Below are positions 33,732-42,580 of a DNA stretch of 64,000 nt, one piece after another. Position numbers and translations under genes: made by a program. How positions within the stretch are numbered: position 1 is the first letter of the stretch; every line of letters starts with the position of its first letter. The notes beneath the pieces were generated by a model. That model saw only the letters and a list, made by a program, of their open reading frames with translations, was not told where the DNA came from and made no database searches. This DNA is from Sphingomonadales bacterium (GTDB lineage Bacteria; Pseudomonadota; Alphaproteobacteria; Sphingomonadales; Sphingomonadaceae), in NCBI GenBank assembly GCA_004173185.1, contig SEFZ01000014.1, positions 1 through 64,000 of the forward strand. Direction: 5' to 3'.

Positions 33732-34796
33732 ATGATCAGGATATTTGGCGGGCCGACCCGCTATGTGCAGGGTCCGGGCGCGATTGCGCGGCTGGGCGAA
33801 TTGACCGAGCGGCTGACCCAGCGTCCGCTGCTGGTGGTCGATGCCGACGTGCTGCCGTTTGTCGAGGCGAGCCTGGCCGCGTCGTTCGGCAGCCGCCCGC
33901 ACACGATTTTGGCGTTTCGCGGTGAGGTGACGCAAAATGCGATCGGCGCGCTCGTCGCCCAGGCTTCCGCTTCGGATTGCGTGATCGGTATCGGCGGCGG
34001 GAAGGGGCTCGATGCGGCGAAGGGCGTGGCCTTCCGGCTCGAACTGCCATTTATCGCAGTGCCTTCGATCGCTTCGAATGATTCGCCCACGGGCCGCTCG
34101 ATGGCGATCTACAACGATGAGCATGTGCTGGTCGCGATCGAAAGCATCCCGGACAGCCCGTTGCTCGTCGTCGCCGATACTGCGCTGATTGCCAATGCGC
34201 CCGCGCGCTTCCTGCGCACCGGCATGGGCGACGCGCTGGCCAAGAAATTCGAGGCAGAACGCGCCTTTGCCGATGGAGCATCCAATTTCTTTGGAACGCG
34301 GCCTTTGCGAATCGCGCTGGCAATCGCAGACGCCTGCTATGCTACGCTGCGCGAACATGGCGTCGCGGCGATGGCGGCGGCCGAGCGGCATGTGCCCGAC
34401 GAAGCGTTTGAAGCAGTGGTCGAGGCCAATGTGCTGATGGCGGGGCTGGCGTGGGAGAGCGGTGGGCTTTCCTATGCGCATGCCGTGGTGCGGGGGCTGG
34501 TCAAGGCGCGCGGTGCCGCTGCCGCGCCGCATGGCGATCATGTCGCTTACGGCACGTTGGTCCAGTTCGCGATCGAGGGGCGTGACGATGCGTTCATTCG
34601 CGACGTGATCGGTTTCAACAATAGCGTCGGATTGCCTGCCTCGCTCGCCGAACTGGGCATGGAGGCGCCCGTGGCCGACGAGATCTCAGAGATCGCCCGG
34701 CTGACGGCGATCGGGCCGAAGGGCGGCCGCATCATCGTTGCGGCTTCGGCCGAGGAAATCGCCGCCGCGATTAAACGCATCGAAGCGCTGGCGTGA
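33732..34796 (+). CDS. Glycerol dehydrogenase-like (iron/zinc group III alcohol dehydrogenase)
   Basis: A 354-residue protein of the GldA group. GIGGGKGLDAAKG binds the nucleotide; PSIASNDSPTGRSMAIYND, the metal-site region GMGDALAKKFE and the SGGLSYAHAVVRGL and HGDHVAYG histidine segments are intact. It probably oxidises a secondary or vicinal alcohol. It is coupled by GTGA to the following SDR and heads the operon that continues through the cupin, flavin oxidoreductase and SnoaL-like genes. Confidence 0.85.
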   Translation: MIRIFGGPTRYVQGPGAIARLGELTERLTQRPLLVVDADVLPFVEASLAASFGSRPHTILAFRGEVTQNAIGALVAQASASDCVIGIGGGKGLDAAKGVAFRLELPFIAVPSIASNDSPTGRSMAIYNDEHVLVAIESIPDSPLLVVADTALIANAPARFLRTGMGDALAKKFEAERAFADGASNFFGTRPLRIALAIADACYATLREHGVAAMAAAERHVPDEAFEAVVEANVLMAGLAWESGGLSYAHAVVRGLVKARGAAAAPHGDHVAYGTLVQFAIEGRDDAFIRDVIGFNNSVGLPASLAELGMEAPVADEISEIARLTAIGPKGGRIIVAASAEEIAAAIKRIEALA

Positions 34797-35521
34797 TCGC
34801 CGCGCTGGTAACCGGGGCGGCCGGCGGCATCGGTCGCGCCACCGCATTGCGTTTCGCGCAGGCGGGCGCGAGCGTGATGGTCTCGGACGTCAATGCACAA
34901 GGCGGCGAAGAAACCGTCGCGATGATCGTCGCCGCTGGCGGCACCGCGCATTTCCACCGCGCCGATGTCAGCGAGGAAGCGGACGTAGCGGCGCTGATCA
35001 ACGCCACGCTCGCCGCTTATGGCCGGATCGACTGGGCGTTCAACAATGCCGGGATCATCGGCCCAATTGCCGGGATCGCAGACACCAGCGCCGAGGAATT
35101 CGACCGGGTCGTCGCCGTCAATTTGCGCAGTATCTTTCTGTGCATGCGCGCCGAACTCGCCGTGATGGCGGCACAAGGCACTGGCGCTATCGTCAACACC
35201 GCATCCGAAACCGTGCTCAAGGGCAATGCCGGTCCCGCTGCTTATACTGCGTCGAAACGCGGCGTGCAGGGCCTGACCGAACATGCCGCACTCGAATATG
35301 CGAAGTCGGGCATCCGCATCAATTCGGTGGCGCCGGGCGCGATCGTCACGCCAATGACGCTGGCGTTGCGGGCCAAAACGGAGCGCCCAAGTCCCCAGCC
35401 CAACGGCCGGCGGGGCGAGGCTTCGGAGATCGCCGAAGCAGTGTATTGGCTCTGTTCGGACGCGGCATCGAACGTGATCGGCCATATGCTGGTCGTCGAT
35501 GGTGGGTGGGCAATCGCGTGA
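34793..35521 (+). CDS. Short-chain dehydrogenase/reductase
   Basis: A 242-residue SDR starting with GTG inside the stop of the previous gene. It has VTGAAGGIGRATA, NNAGIIGP, a serine in NTASETV and the YxxxK motif YTASK, and ends VIGHMLVVDGGWAIA. Next to a glycerol dehydrogenase-like enzyme it may oxidise the second hydroxyl of a diol, perhaps the product of the epoxide hydrolase; that link is inference. Confidence 0.85.
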   Translation: MIAALVTGAAGGIGRATALRFAQAGASVMVSDVNAQGGEETVAMIVAAGGTAHFHRADVSEEADVAALINATLAAYGRIDWAFNNAGIIGPIAGIADTSAEEFDRVVAVNLRSIFLCMRAELAVMAAQGTGAIVNTASETVLKGNAGPAAYTASKRGVQGLTEHAALEYAKSGIRINSVAPGAIVTPMTLALRAKTERPSPQPNGRRGEASEIAEAVYWLCSDAASNVIGHMLVVDGGWAIA

Positions 35522-35606
35522 CGCATCACATCGGTGATGCTCACGGGTCGGCCACTATCGTGAACCCGATGGCACCGGCTATTCGGATCAGGATTGGAGA
35601 GTCGGC

Positions 35607-36107
35607 ATGACCACAGTGATCAAGGATTTCCGGCCGCAGGGCTTTGGCGGGCAATATCTGCCCAAGGACATGGTGTTCAAGGTCCCCGAGGATCTCAACA
35701 TGTGGGTGAAGCGCCCCGCAGGCCATTATTACCTTCCGCTGATGTTCAACATCTCGGCCGGAATTACCGTCAATATCCTGCGCTATCCGATCCCCGGCGT
35801 GATCGGCCGTCACGTCCATGACGGGCCTGTGTTCAGCTACACGATCGAGGGCGCCTGGTATTATCCCGAGCATGACTGGGTCGCCGATGCCGGCACCTTC
35901 ATCTGGGAGCCGCCAGGCGAGATGCACACGCTGACGGTGAAGGAATCGATGATGGCCTTTTACGTCATGCACGGCGGGCTGACTTCGCTCGACGAGAATG
36001 ATAATCCGATCAGCGTCTCCAACTGCCTGACATTGCTGGGCGATTGCGACGAATATTATCAGGCCAACGGCTTTGGAGCGGATTATATCAAGCAGTTCAT
36101 CCGCTAG
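35607..36107 (+). CDS. Cupin, 2,4'-dihydroxyacetophenone dioxygenase-like
   Basis: A 166-residue cupin. GRHVHDGPVFSYTIEGAWYYPEHDW supplies the two histidines and the glutamate/histidine of the first cupin motif and EPPGEMHTL the last histidine. The pattern is that of the 2,4'-dihydroxyacetophenone dioxygenase family, non-haem iron enzymes that split the bond between a carbonyl and a hydroxylated carbon. GGAGAG precedes the ATG. It follows two alcohol dehydrogenases that could make an alpha-hydroxyketone, so a cleavage role fits, but many members are uncharacterised. Confidence 0.8.
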   Translation: MTTVIKDFRPQGFGGQYLPKDMVFKVPEDLNMWVKRPAGHYYLPLMFNISAGITVNILRYPIPGVIGRHVHDGPVFSYTIEGAWYYPEHDWVADAGTFIWEPPGEMHTLTVKESMMAFYVMHGGLTSLDENDNPISVSNCLTLLGDCDEYYQANGFGADYIKQFIR

Positions 36108-37170
36108 TTCCGGCGCCAGGCTGTTCGCGCCGCTGACGATCCGCGGCGTTACGCTGCCCAATCGGATCGGCGTGTCGCCGATGTGCCAATATTCGTCGAT
36201 CGACGGTTTCGCCAACGCGTGGCATTTGGCGCATCTCGCCAGCCGCGCGGTAGGCGGGGCGGGGCTGGTCATCACGGAAGCCGCTGCGGTGCTTCCTGAA
36301 GGTCGGATCAGCCCCGCCGACCTCGGCATCTGGTCGGATGCACATGCCGATGCCCTTCGCCCCATAACCGAGGCGATCGCGGCGGCGGGTGCTGTTCCCG
36401 GCATCCAGCTCGCGCATGCCGGGCGAAAAGGGAGCACGCAGGTGCCTTGGGAAGGCCGGGCGGCAGTGAAGCACGGTGGCTGGGCGGTGCCCGCGCCGAG
36501 CGCATTGCCCTTCGGCAAGAATAGCGCGCTCACTTTCGCGATGAGCGACTTGCAGATCCACGCCGTGATCGCTGCCTTTGCAGCCGGAGCCATGCGGGCG
36601 GTTGCTGCGGGATTTCGCTTCATCGAATGCCATTTCGCGCACGGCTATCTGGTGCATTCGTTTCTCTCGCCAATCAGCAACCATCGCGATGATGGCTGGG
36701 GCGGGGACTTTGAAGGCCGCACGCGGCTGGCGCTGGAAATCGTTCGCGCTGTTCGTGTCGCGGCTCCCGAGACGCCGGTCTCGGTCCGCCTTTCCTGTGT
36801 CGACTGGATGGAAGGCGGCTGGAGCCTGGACGATTCGATGCGATTGTCGTTGCTGCTCAAGGATGCGGGCGCGGATCTGATCGATTGCTCCAGCGGCTCT
36901 ATCGCACCGGGCGCGAACCCGCCGGATGGCCCGGCTGTCCAGCGCGATTTCGCACGCGCGATCCGGGAATGCGGCGTGCCGACCATGGCGGTGGGCGGGA
37001 TCACCAAGGCTGAAGAGGCGGAGGCGCTGATCGCGGACGGAAGCTGCGACATCGTGCTGCTCGCGCGCGAGATGCTGCGCGATCCCTATTGGGCGCTGCA
37101 TGCGGCCAGGGCGCTGGGCGTCCCGGGCAATTGGCCTCCCCAATATCTCCGGGCAGTCGGCCTTGGATAG
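36073..37170 (+). CDS. Old yellow enzyme-like NADH:flavin oxidoreductase (YqjM type)
   Basis: About 365 residues. VSPMCQYSS holds the cysteine that tunes the flavin in YqjM-type enzymes, and QLAHAGRKGST, HFAHGYLVHSFLSPISNHRDDGWGG and LAREMLRDPYW complete the barrel signature. In HFAHGYL the usual second substrate histidine pair is conserved. The start is uncertain: a TTG at 36073 inside the cupin gene gives the right length, with no clear ribosome site, so coupling to the cupin gene is likely. It reduces activated double bonds. It overlaps the next gene by 8 bases. Confidence 0.8.
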   Translation: MERIISSSSSASSGARLFAPLTIRGVTLPNRIGVSPMCQYSSIDGFANAWHLAHLASRAVGGAGLVITEAAAVLPEGRISPADLGIWSDAHADALRPITEAIAAAGAVPGIQLAHAGRKGSTQVPWEGRAAVKHGGWAVPAPSALPFGKNSALTFAMSDLQIHAVIAAFAAGAMRAVAAGFRFIECHFAHGYLVHSFLSPISNHRDDGWGGDFEGRTRLALEIVRAVRVAAPETPVSVRLSCVDWMEGGWSLDDSMRLSLLLKDAGADLIDCSSGSIAPGANPPDGPAVQRDFARAIRECGVPTMAVGGITKAEEAEALIADGSCDIVLLAREMLRDPYWALHAARALGVPGNWPPQYLRAVGLG

Positions 37171-37777
37171 CGCCGCAAGGCTCGACCGCCTTGAGGCGAT
37201 AGAGGCAATCCGCCAGCTTGCTTATGGCTATGCGCTCGCCGTGGATGCGCGCGATCTGGATGCGGTTGTCGGCCTCTATGTCGATGATGTGCGGGTCGGT
37301 GGCGGCAAGCAGGGGCGCGCGGCGCTGCGTGCGGTGTTCGATACTTCGTTGCGCCAATTCACCGCCAGCGCACATCACGTGACCAACCATCTTATCGAAT
37401 TTCTCGACAGCGAGAACGCAATCGGTCTGGTCAGCTGCCGGATCGAGCATGAGGTCGGCCCGGATTGGGTCACCGCCAGCCTGCTATACCATGATCGCTA
37501 TATTCGCCGTGGCGGGACATGGCTGTTTCGTGGACGGGTGCAGACCCGGCTTTACGCGACCGCCCATGACGATCCGCCGGTGGGGGAGGCCAAGCTACGT
37601 TGGCCCGGCGCGCCGGCTGCGGCAACCGGGTTCCACGATGCACTTCCCGCCTGGGCGGACTTCTGGCGCGCAGCGGAGGGGTTGCCGTGGGACGGAGAGG
37701 GGGCGGATGCGTTGGTATCGCGGCTCCGCCGTGGAACCGGGCTGCCCCCACCGCCTGTCTATCAGTTCAAGGAATAG
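37163..37777 (+). CDS. SnoaL-like (NTF2 fold) protein
   Basis: About 204 residues with an NTF2/SnoaL domain in the first 135 (LEAIEAIRQLAYGYALAVDARDLD, LYVDDVRVGG, HHVTNHLIEFLD, YHDRYIRRGGTWLFRGR) and a proline-rich tail of unknown role. I use a TTG at 37163, overlapping the flavin oxidoreductase stop by 8 bases, since no ATG gives the family N-terminus. Members are dehydratases, isomerases or binding proteins. It ends the operon begun at 33732. Confidence 0.65.
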   Translation: MDSAARLDRLEAIEAIRQLAYGYALAVDARDLDAVVGLYVDDVRVGGGKQGRAALRAVFDTSLRQFTASAHHVTNHLIEFLDSENAIGLVSCRIEHEVGPDWVTASLLYHDRYIRRGGTWLFRGRVQTRLYATAHDDPPVGEAKLRWPGAPAAATGFHDALPAWADFWRAAEGLPWDGEGADALVSRLRRGTGLPPPPVYQFKE

Positions 37778-37827
37778 CGCTTCGGGGTTTCGGTGATCGC
37801 CCCGACCGGCCAGTTGGGAATGCCCCT

Positions 37828-39012
37828 TTATGAGAGATTTTCCACCACCATGGCGATGCCTTGTCCGCCGCCGATGCACATCGTGATCAGGCCGAACCGA
37901 CCGCCGCTTCGCCGAAGCTCATAGAGACATTTGACCGTATTGATCGCACCTGTTGCCCCGACAGGATGCCCCAGCGATATTCCCGAGCCGTTGATATTGG
38001 TCTTTGCGGGATCGAAGCCCAGTTCCTGACTGACGGCGCATGCCTGTGCCGCGAATGCCTCGTTCGATTCGATTACATCGATCTGGTCAAGCGTGAGCCC
38101 GGCGCGTTGCAGCGCGATCGGTACGGCAGCGATTGGCCCCAGGCCCATCAGCGAAGGGTCCACGCCGGCGTGGCCCCAGGATAGAATCCGCGCGAGCGGC
38201 TTCGCGTCAAGCCCACTGGCCGCCTCGCGCGAGGCGAGGACGAGGCTGGCGGCGCCATCGTTGATCCCCGAAGCGTTGCCGGCGGTGACGCTCCCGTCCT
38301 TTGCGAACACCGGTCGGAGCGCAGCCATGTCCTCGATACGCGCGTCGGTGCGGACATGCTCGTCGGTATTGAAATCGATAAGACCCTTGCGCGCTTTGAC
38401 CGGCACGCTGACGATCTGCTCGCGGAAGCGCCCCTCGGCAATCGCACGCGCAGCGCGGGTGTGGCTCTCGACGGCTGCAAGGTCCTGCTCTTCGCGACCA
38501 ATTCCACACTGTCGTGCCACATTTTCCGCAGTCACGCCCATGTGATAGTTTTCAAACGGATCGCTCAGCGTGCGCGTCAAGGCGTCCAGCATCTCGACGT
38601 CGCCCATCTTGTTCCCGAAGCGCGCCTTAGTGACATAATGCGGCGCGCGGCTCATATTCTCCGCGCCTCCCGCCAACGCGATGCCGCATTCGCCCAGCGC
38701 GATTGTCTGCGCCGCCGATATCAGCGCCTGGAGTCCGGAGCCGCACAAGCGGTTTACCGTGAGGGCAGGCACCGAAACCGGAACACTCGCGCGCACGGCA
38801 GCCACGCGGGCAATGTAGGCGTCCTGCGGCGTCGAAGGGATGACGTTACCGAGCACTACATGCCCGATCTGCCCCGGCGCTATCCCGGCACGTGCGATCG
38901 CCTCACGGAAAACGATCGTGCCAAGTTCGGCGGCGGGGATAGCCTTCAGCGCGCCGCCGAATGTGCCGATGGCGGTCCGAGCGGCGGACAGGATCACAAT
39001 GTCATTGGACAT
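37828..39012 (-). CDS. Acetyl-CoA C-acetyltransferase (thiolase)
   Basis: A 394-residue biosynthetic/degradative thiolase with [11 protein letters not shown] (nucleophile), [29 protein letters not shown] (histidine) and [10 protein letters not shown] (second cysteine). ATG 39012 has GAGAG upstream; a GTG at 39024 overlapping the etfA stop is an alternative. It lies downstream of etfBA in a minus-strand operon, a sensible pairing of electron carrier and final beta-oxidation step. Confidence 0.9.
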   Translation of the reverse strand: MSNDIVILSAARTAIGTFGGALKAIPAAELGTIVFREAIARAGIAPGQIGHVVLGNVIPSTPQDAYIARVAAVRASVPVSVPALTVNRLCGSGLQALISAAQTIALGECGIALAGGAENMSRAPHYVTKARFGNKMGDVEMLDALTRTLSDPFENYHMGVTAENVARQCGIGREEQDLAAVESHTRAARAIAEGRFREQIVSVPVKARKGLIDFNTDEHVRTDARIEDMAALRPVFAKDGSVTAGNASGINDGAASLVLASREAASGLDAKPLARILSWGHAGVDPSLMGLGPIAAVPIALQRAGLTLDQIDVIESNEAFAAQACAVSQELGFDPAKTNINGSGISLGHPVGATGAINTVKCLYELRRSGGRFGLITMCIGGGQGIAMVVENLS

Positions 39013-39020
39013 GGGGTCTC

Positions 39021-39950
39021 TCACAGCTTTTCGGTCAGCTCGGGCACGATCTTGAACAGGTCGCCGACCAGACCGATGTCCGCGACCTGGAAGATCGGGG
39101 CATCCTCGTCCTTGTTGATCGCGATGATCGTCTTCGAATCCTTCATCCCCGCCAGATGCTGGATCGCGCCCGAAATGCCGATCGCGATATAGACTTCGGG
39201 AGCGACGATCTTGCCGGTCTGGCCGACCTGATAGTCGTTGGGGACATAGCCGGCATCGACTGCGGCGCGCGATGCGCCGACCGCGGCGCCGAGCTTGTCG
39301 GCGAGCGGCTCGATGATCGAGTGGAAGTTCTCCGAGTTCTGCAGCGCGCGGCCACCCGAGACGATCACCTTGGCGGCGGTCAGCTCTGGCCTCGTCGATT
39401 CGGCGATTTCCGCCGAGACGAACTTCGAGATGCCGGTGTCGCTGGCGCCCGAGACAGCCTCGACCGTGCCGGAGCCGCCCGAGGTGCCGGCCTTGGCGAA
39501 CGCCGTGCCGCGCACCGTGATGACCAGCTTCTTGTCGCTGGTCTGCACCGTGGCAATGGCGTTTCCAGCATAGATCGGACGCGTGAACGTGTCCGGACCC
39601 TCGACCGAGAGGATGTCCGAGATCTGCATCACGTCGAGCAACGCCGCGACACGCGGGGCGATGTTCTTGCCGTTGCTGGTCGCGGGAAACAGCACCGCGT
39701 CATGATCGCCCATCAGCGACACGATCAGCGGCGCGACATTCTCGGCAAGCGCATGGCCGAGCGACGCGTCGTCGGCGAGATGGACCTTGCCCACGCCCGC
39801 GATCTTCGCGGCTTCGTCGGCAACCGTCTTACAGCCCGCGCCTGCGACGAGGAGATGGACTTCACCCAGCTGCGAAGCCGCGGTGACGACGGCGAGCGTC
39901 GCGTCCTTGACGGAGGCGTTGTCGTGCTCGACCCAAACCAGCGTCTTCAT
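39021..39950 (-). CDS. etfA: Electron transfer flavoprotein alpha subunit
   Basis: A 309-residue EtfA. The C-terminal FAD domain has the family signature [53 protein letters not shown] and [22 protein letters not shown]. The N-terminal domain begins [11 protein letters not shown]. It is coupled to etfB by an ATGA overlap. ETF takes electrons from the acyl-CoA dehydrogenases encoded across the window and passes them to the membrane ubiquinone oxidoreductase, which is not encoded here. Confidence 0.97.
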   Translation of the reverse strand: MKTLVWVEHDNASVKDATLAVVTAASQLGEVHLLVAGAGCKTVADEAAKIAGVGKVHLADDASLGHALAENVAPLIVSLMGDHDAVLFPATSNGKNIAPRVAALLDVMQISDILSVEGPDTFTRPIYAGNAIATVQTSDKKLVITVRGTAFAKAGTSGGSGTVEAVSGASDTGISKFVSAEIAESTRPELTAAKVIVSGGRALQNSENFHSIIEPLADKLGAAVGASRAAVDAGYVPNDYQVGQTGKIVAPEVYIAIGISGAIQHLAGMKDSKTIIAINKDEDAPIFQVADIGLVGDLFKIVPELTEKL

Positions 39951-40699
39951 TTCGCCACTCCCAGGGCCTTGAGTTTCTCGACCAGTTCATCGACCGAGGC
40001 GACCTTGACGCCGGCGGTGCGCTTGGCCGGCTCGACGACCTTGAGCGTGGTGAGGCGCGGCGAAGCATCCACCCCGTAATCGGCGATAGTCTTCTTCGCG
40101 ATCGGCTTGGACTTGGCCTTCATGATGTTGGGCAGCGTCGCATAACGCGGCTCGTTGAGGCGCAGGTCGGTGGTCACGATCGCGGGGGCCTTGAGGTCCA
40201 CCGTCTCGAGCCCGCCATCGACTTCGCGCGTCACCAGGATGCGCTCGCCATTGACTTCGAGCTTCGAGGCGAAGGTACCCTGCGGCCAGCCAAGCAACGC
40301 CGCGAGCATCTGGCCGGTCTGGTTCGAATCGTCGTCGATCGCCTGCTTGCCGAGGATGACCAGCCCAGGCTGCTCCTCGTCGCACACCGCCTTGAGCAGC
40401 TTGGCGACGCCGAGCGGCTCGACTTCGTCGTCGGTGGTGATCAGGATGCCGCGATCGGCGCCCATCGCACGCGCGGTGAGCAACACGTCGGTCTCGGCCT
40501 TGGCGACGCCGATGGTCACAACGACCACTTCGGTAGCCGCGCCCTTTTCCTTCAGACGGATCGCCTCTTCGACCGCGATCTCGTCGAACGGATTCATGCT
40601 CATCTTGACGTTCGCCAAATCGACGCCCGTCCCGTCCGCCTTCACGCGGGGCTTCACATTATAGTCAAGCACCCGCTTGACCGGCACCAGAACCTTCAT
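39947..40699 (-). CDS. etfB: Electron transfer flavoprotein beta subunit
   Basis: A 250-residue Etf[19 protein letters not shown] at the start, [18 protein letters not shown], the AMP-binding [23 protein letters not shown] and the late recognition-loop region [19 protein letters not shown] lies at good distance before ATG 40699. First gene of the etfB-etfA-thiolase operon; its upstream side borders accessory DNA. Confidence 0.97.
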   Translation of the reverse strand: MKVLVPVKRVLDYNVKPRVKADGTGVDLANVKMSMNPFDEIAVEEAIRLKEKGAATEVVVVTIGVAKAETDVLLTARAMGADRGILITTDDEVEPLGVAKLLKAVCDEEQPGLVILGKQAIDDDSNQTGQMLAALLGWPQGTFASKLEVNGERILVTREVDGGLETVDLKAPAIVTTDLRLNEPRYATLPNIMKAKSKPIAKKTIADYGVDASPRLTTLKVVEPAKRTAGVKVASVDELVEKLKALGVAK

Positions 40700-41176
40700 C
40701 TGATCCTCCGTGGACGCGATCGAGTAACAGCACGCGTCAAATCTTGGCTGCCTTGGCGACGCTGCAGCCGTCCGGTCAACGGGCACTCAGATTTGATCAG
40801 ATCAGTGATGACACAGCGCTGGCCGATCTTCCTCGGGCATGCGTCTCAATCGTGATCGCGAAATTGCCGAGGATGTCGTGGCTGGGCGCACGCACCAGGA
40901 GCGACACGCGCATGCGACCTCTAAATTCGCAGGAAGCGCAGCTATCGCTGCGGTCCGCGGACGCATGGGGCGAATTTCGTCGCCGCATATGCGGCCGTTG
41001 GACGGGCGCTGAGACCCGGAGCATATAATGCCTCGAGCGGCCACCTCGGAAATGCCAGGACGCCCTGGACTGGCGGGCTGCGGAATCCGATACGAGTTCC
41101 GCCGGCGCCGGTGCTTGTCACAGTAGGCAGTAGGTAAATTGAGTCGTCCTGACCCGTGCAGTGCAGCCCCACGGTT
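40700..41176. other. Non-coding junction between catabolic region and accessory DNA
   Basis: No convincing gene. The first 50 to 100 bases should hold the etfB promoter. Short open frames on both strands here show no family pattern. The composition turns mixed towards 41100, which marks the change from conserved metabolic genes to accessory DNA. Confidence 0.5.
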
Positions 41177-41760
41177 TGACCTGCCCCCGGCGAGTGGACC
41201 GGGTTTATTGTTAGTGGATTATGCTCGCCGCCGCCATATCCGGGCGGAGGTGGAGCGAAGCGGAACCGGAGGCCGGATATGGCGGTGAAGGCGTTTCCGG
41301 GGCCGGTGGTCGGTAGCCCAGACTGCTGTGCGGACGGATGGTGTTGTAATGCCGCCGCCAGGCTTCGATCAGCACCTTGGCCTCGGCGAGGCTGTAGAAG
41401 ATCTCGCCATTGAGCAGTTCGTCGCGCAGCGACCCGTTGAAGCTCTCATTATAGCCATTTTCCCATGGTGATCCCGGTGCGATGTAGAGCGTCTTCACGC
41501 CGATCTGGCCGAGCCATTCTGCACCGCGTTGGCGATAAACTCGGCGCCGTTGTCCGACCGTATATGTGCTGGCGGAACTCGCGTGACGAACAGGTCTGCC
41601 AAAGCCACCAGCACATCCTCATGTTTGAGCTGGCGTGCCACGATGAGCGCCAGGCACTCCCGACTGGCTTCGTCGATGATGGTTAGGATACGGAACTTGC
41701 GAGCACATGCGTGCGGCCATATCCGCTTTCGAGCATCCACGCGATAAGGCTGAATGACTG
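41177..41760 (-). mobile_element. IS3-family insertion sequence remnant
   Basis: TGACCTGCCCCC at 41177-41188 looks like the terminal inverted repeat of an IS3-family element. It is followed on the minus strand by the C-terminal half of an orfB transposase. I find no matching repeat on the other side and no orfA, so the element is truncated towards 41760. It sits at the left edge of the defence genes. Confidence 0.6.
41211..41760 (-). pseudogene. IS3 orfB transposase, C-terminal part with frameshifts
   Basis: Minus-strand pieces read KFRILTIIDEASRECLAL, then IRSDNGAEFIANAVQ, then in another frame KTLYIAPGSPWENGYNESF, LRDELLNGEIFYSLAEA and RRHYNTIRPHSSLGYRPPAPE. These hold the D, D and E of the integrase core. 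A one-base loss near 41515-41523 splits the second and third parts, and a second near 41700-41708 removes the frame upstream of KFRIL. The first half of the protein is missing. It cannot make an active transposase. Confidence 0.85.
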
Positions 41761-41789
41761 AAACGGGGCGCATTGCTGTCCGGCAGCTT

Positions 41790-41818
41790 GCCCAAGAGTG
41801 GCCCATCCGCTCTTGGGC
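41790..41818. repeat. Inverted repeat, 9-bp stem
   Basis: GCCCAAGAG and CTCTTGGGC flank an 11-base loop. It lies between the transposase remnant and the first CBASS gene. No T-run follows. Its role is unknown. Confidence 0.4.
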
Positions 41819-42022
41819 CGGTTGCGGCCTGGCGGCTTTCGGCGGGCGGGCCGCCATACCGGACGTTGGCAAATTGGGCCGCTAGTAGAAGATGTCCTTT
41901 TCCGGGCCATGCGAACGCAGTCGCAATGTCATTGAATGGTCCACAGGATTCATTCTCTAATCCTTGTTTCGGCTCCGGCCTCACTGTAAGTGTACAAAGA
42001 GGGAACATAAAAAGGAGGGCAA

Positions 42023-42580
42023 ATGATGCCGATAGGCCCGCTTGAAGATCAAATCCGCGAGTGCTTCGGCCGTGTCGTCTATACTCATAAGACGCATGAG
42101 AAAACCGCAGACCGCTGCGCTGAAACCTTGCGCAGATACAAGCTCGGTCAGATAGCTGTGTCGGCGCTGACCGCGTCGGGCGTGGTGTCGTCGATCGTGA
42201 TCGACGATATCTGGATCAAGCTGGTTACCGCGCTTCTCTCGCTCGGTAGCCTGTGGATCTCGAGTTACATGAAAGGCTTCGATCCCGGAGCGACGGCGCA
42301 AAAGCATCGCGACGCCGCGGCCAATATCTGGCCAGTTCGAGAATCCTATCTGTCGTTGCTCACCGATCTTCGTTCGGGCTCAATCGACGCCGCCGAGGCC
42401 ATGCGACGGCGCGATGCGCTCCAAGAGCGATTGGCCGCGATCTACAAAGCGGCGCCCCAGACCAACGGCAAGGCTTATGGCGATGCGCAGGCGGCGCTCA
42501 AGGACCGCGAAGACCTAACATTCTCCGACGCCGAGATCGATGCATTCCTGCCTGCGTCGCTCAGAAAGACGTCGGCTTGA
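42023..42580 (+). CDS. SLATT-domain membrane effector of CBASS
   Basis: A 185-residue protein with a charged N-terminal helix, two membrane helices (about 41-60 and 64-82) and a long cytoplasmic helical tail with WPVRESYLSLLTDLRSG, RRRDALQERLAAIYKAAPQT and TFSDAEIDAFLP. This is the pattern of SLATT domains, two-helix effectors predicted to form pores when triggered by a nucleotide signal. A clear AGGAGG precedes ATG 42023. Its stop overlaps the TTG start of the nucleotidyltransferase, so the two are made together, effector first. Activation would damage the membrane and stop phage growth; that role is known for CBASS effectors as a class and inferred here. Confidence 0.85.
   Translation: MMPIGPLEDQIRECFGRVVYTHKTHEKTADRCAETLRRYKLGQIAVSALTASGVVSSIVIDDIWIKLVTALLSLGSLWISSYMKGFDPGATAQKHRDAAANIWPVRESYLSLLTDLRSGSIDAAEAMRRRDALQERLAAIYKAAPQTNGKAYGDAQAALKDREDLTFSDAEIDAFLPASLRKTSA

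Noticed and set aside
40797..41024. Possible regulatory-domain remnant on the minus strand upstream of etfB
   Set aside because: A short frame with RMRVSLLVRAP suggested a domain fragment, but nothing else supports it.
42253..42576. Longer N-terminus for the first CD-NTase
   Set aside because: This part is the effector gene read in a second frame; the cyclase pattern begins at 42577.
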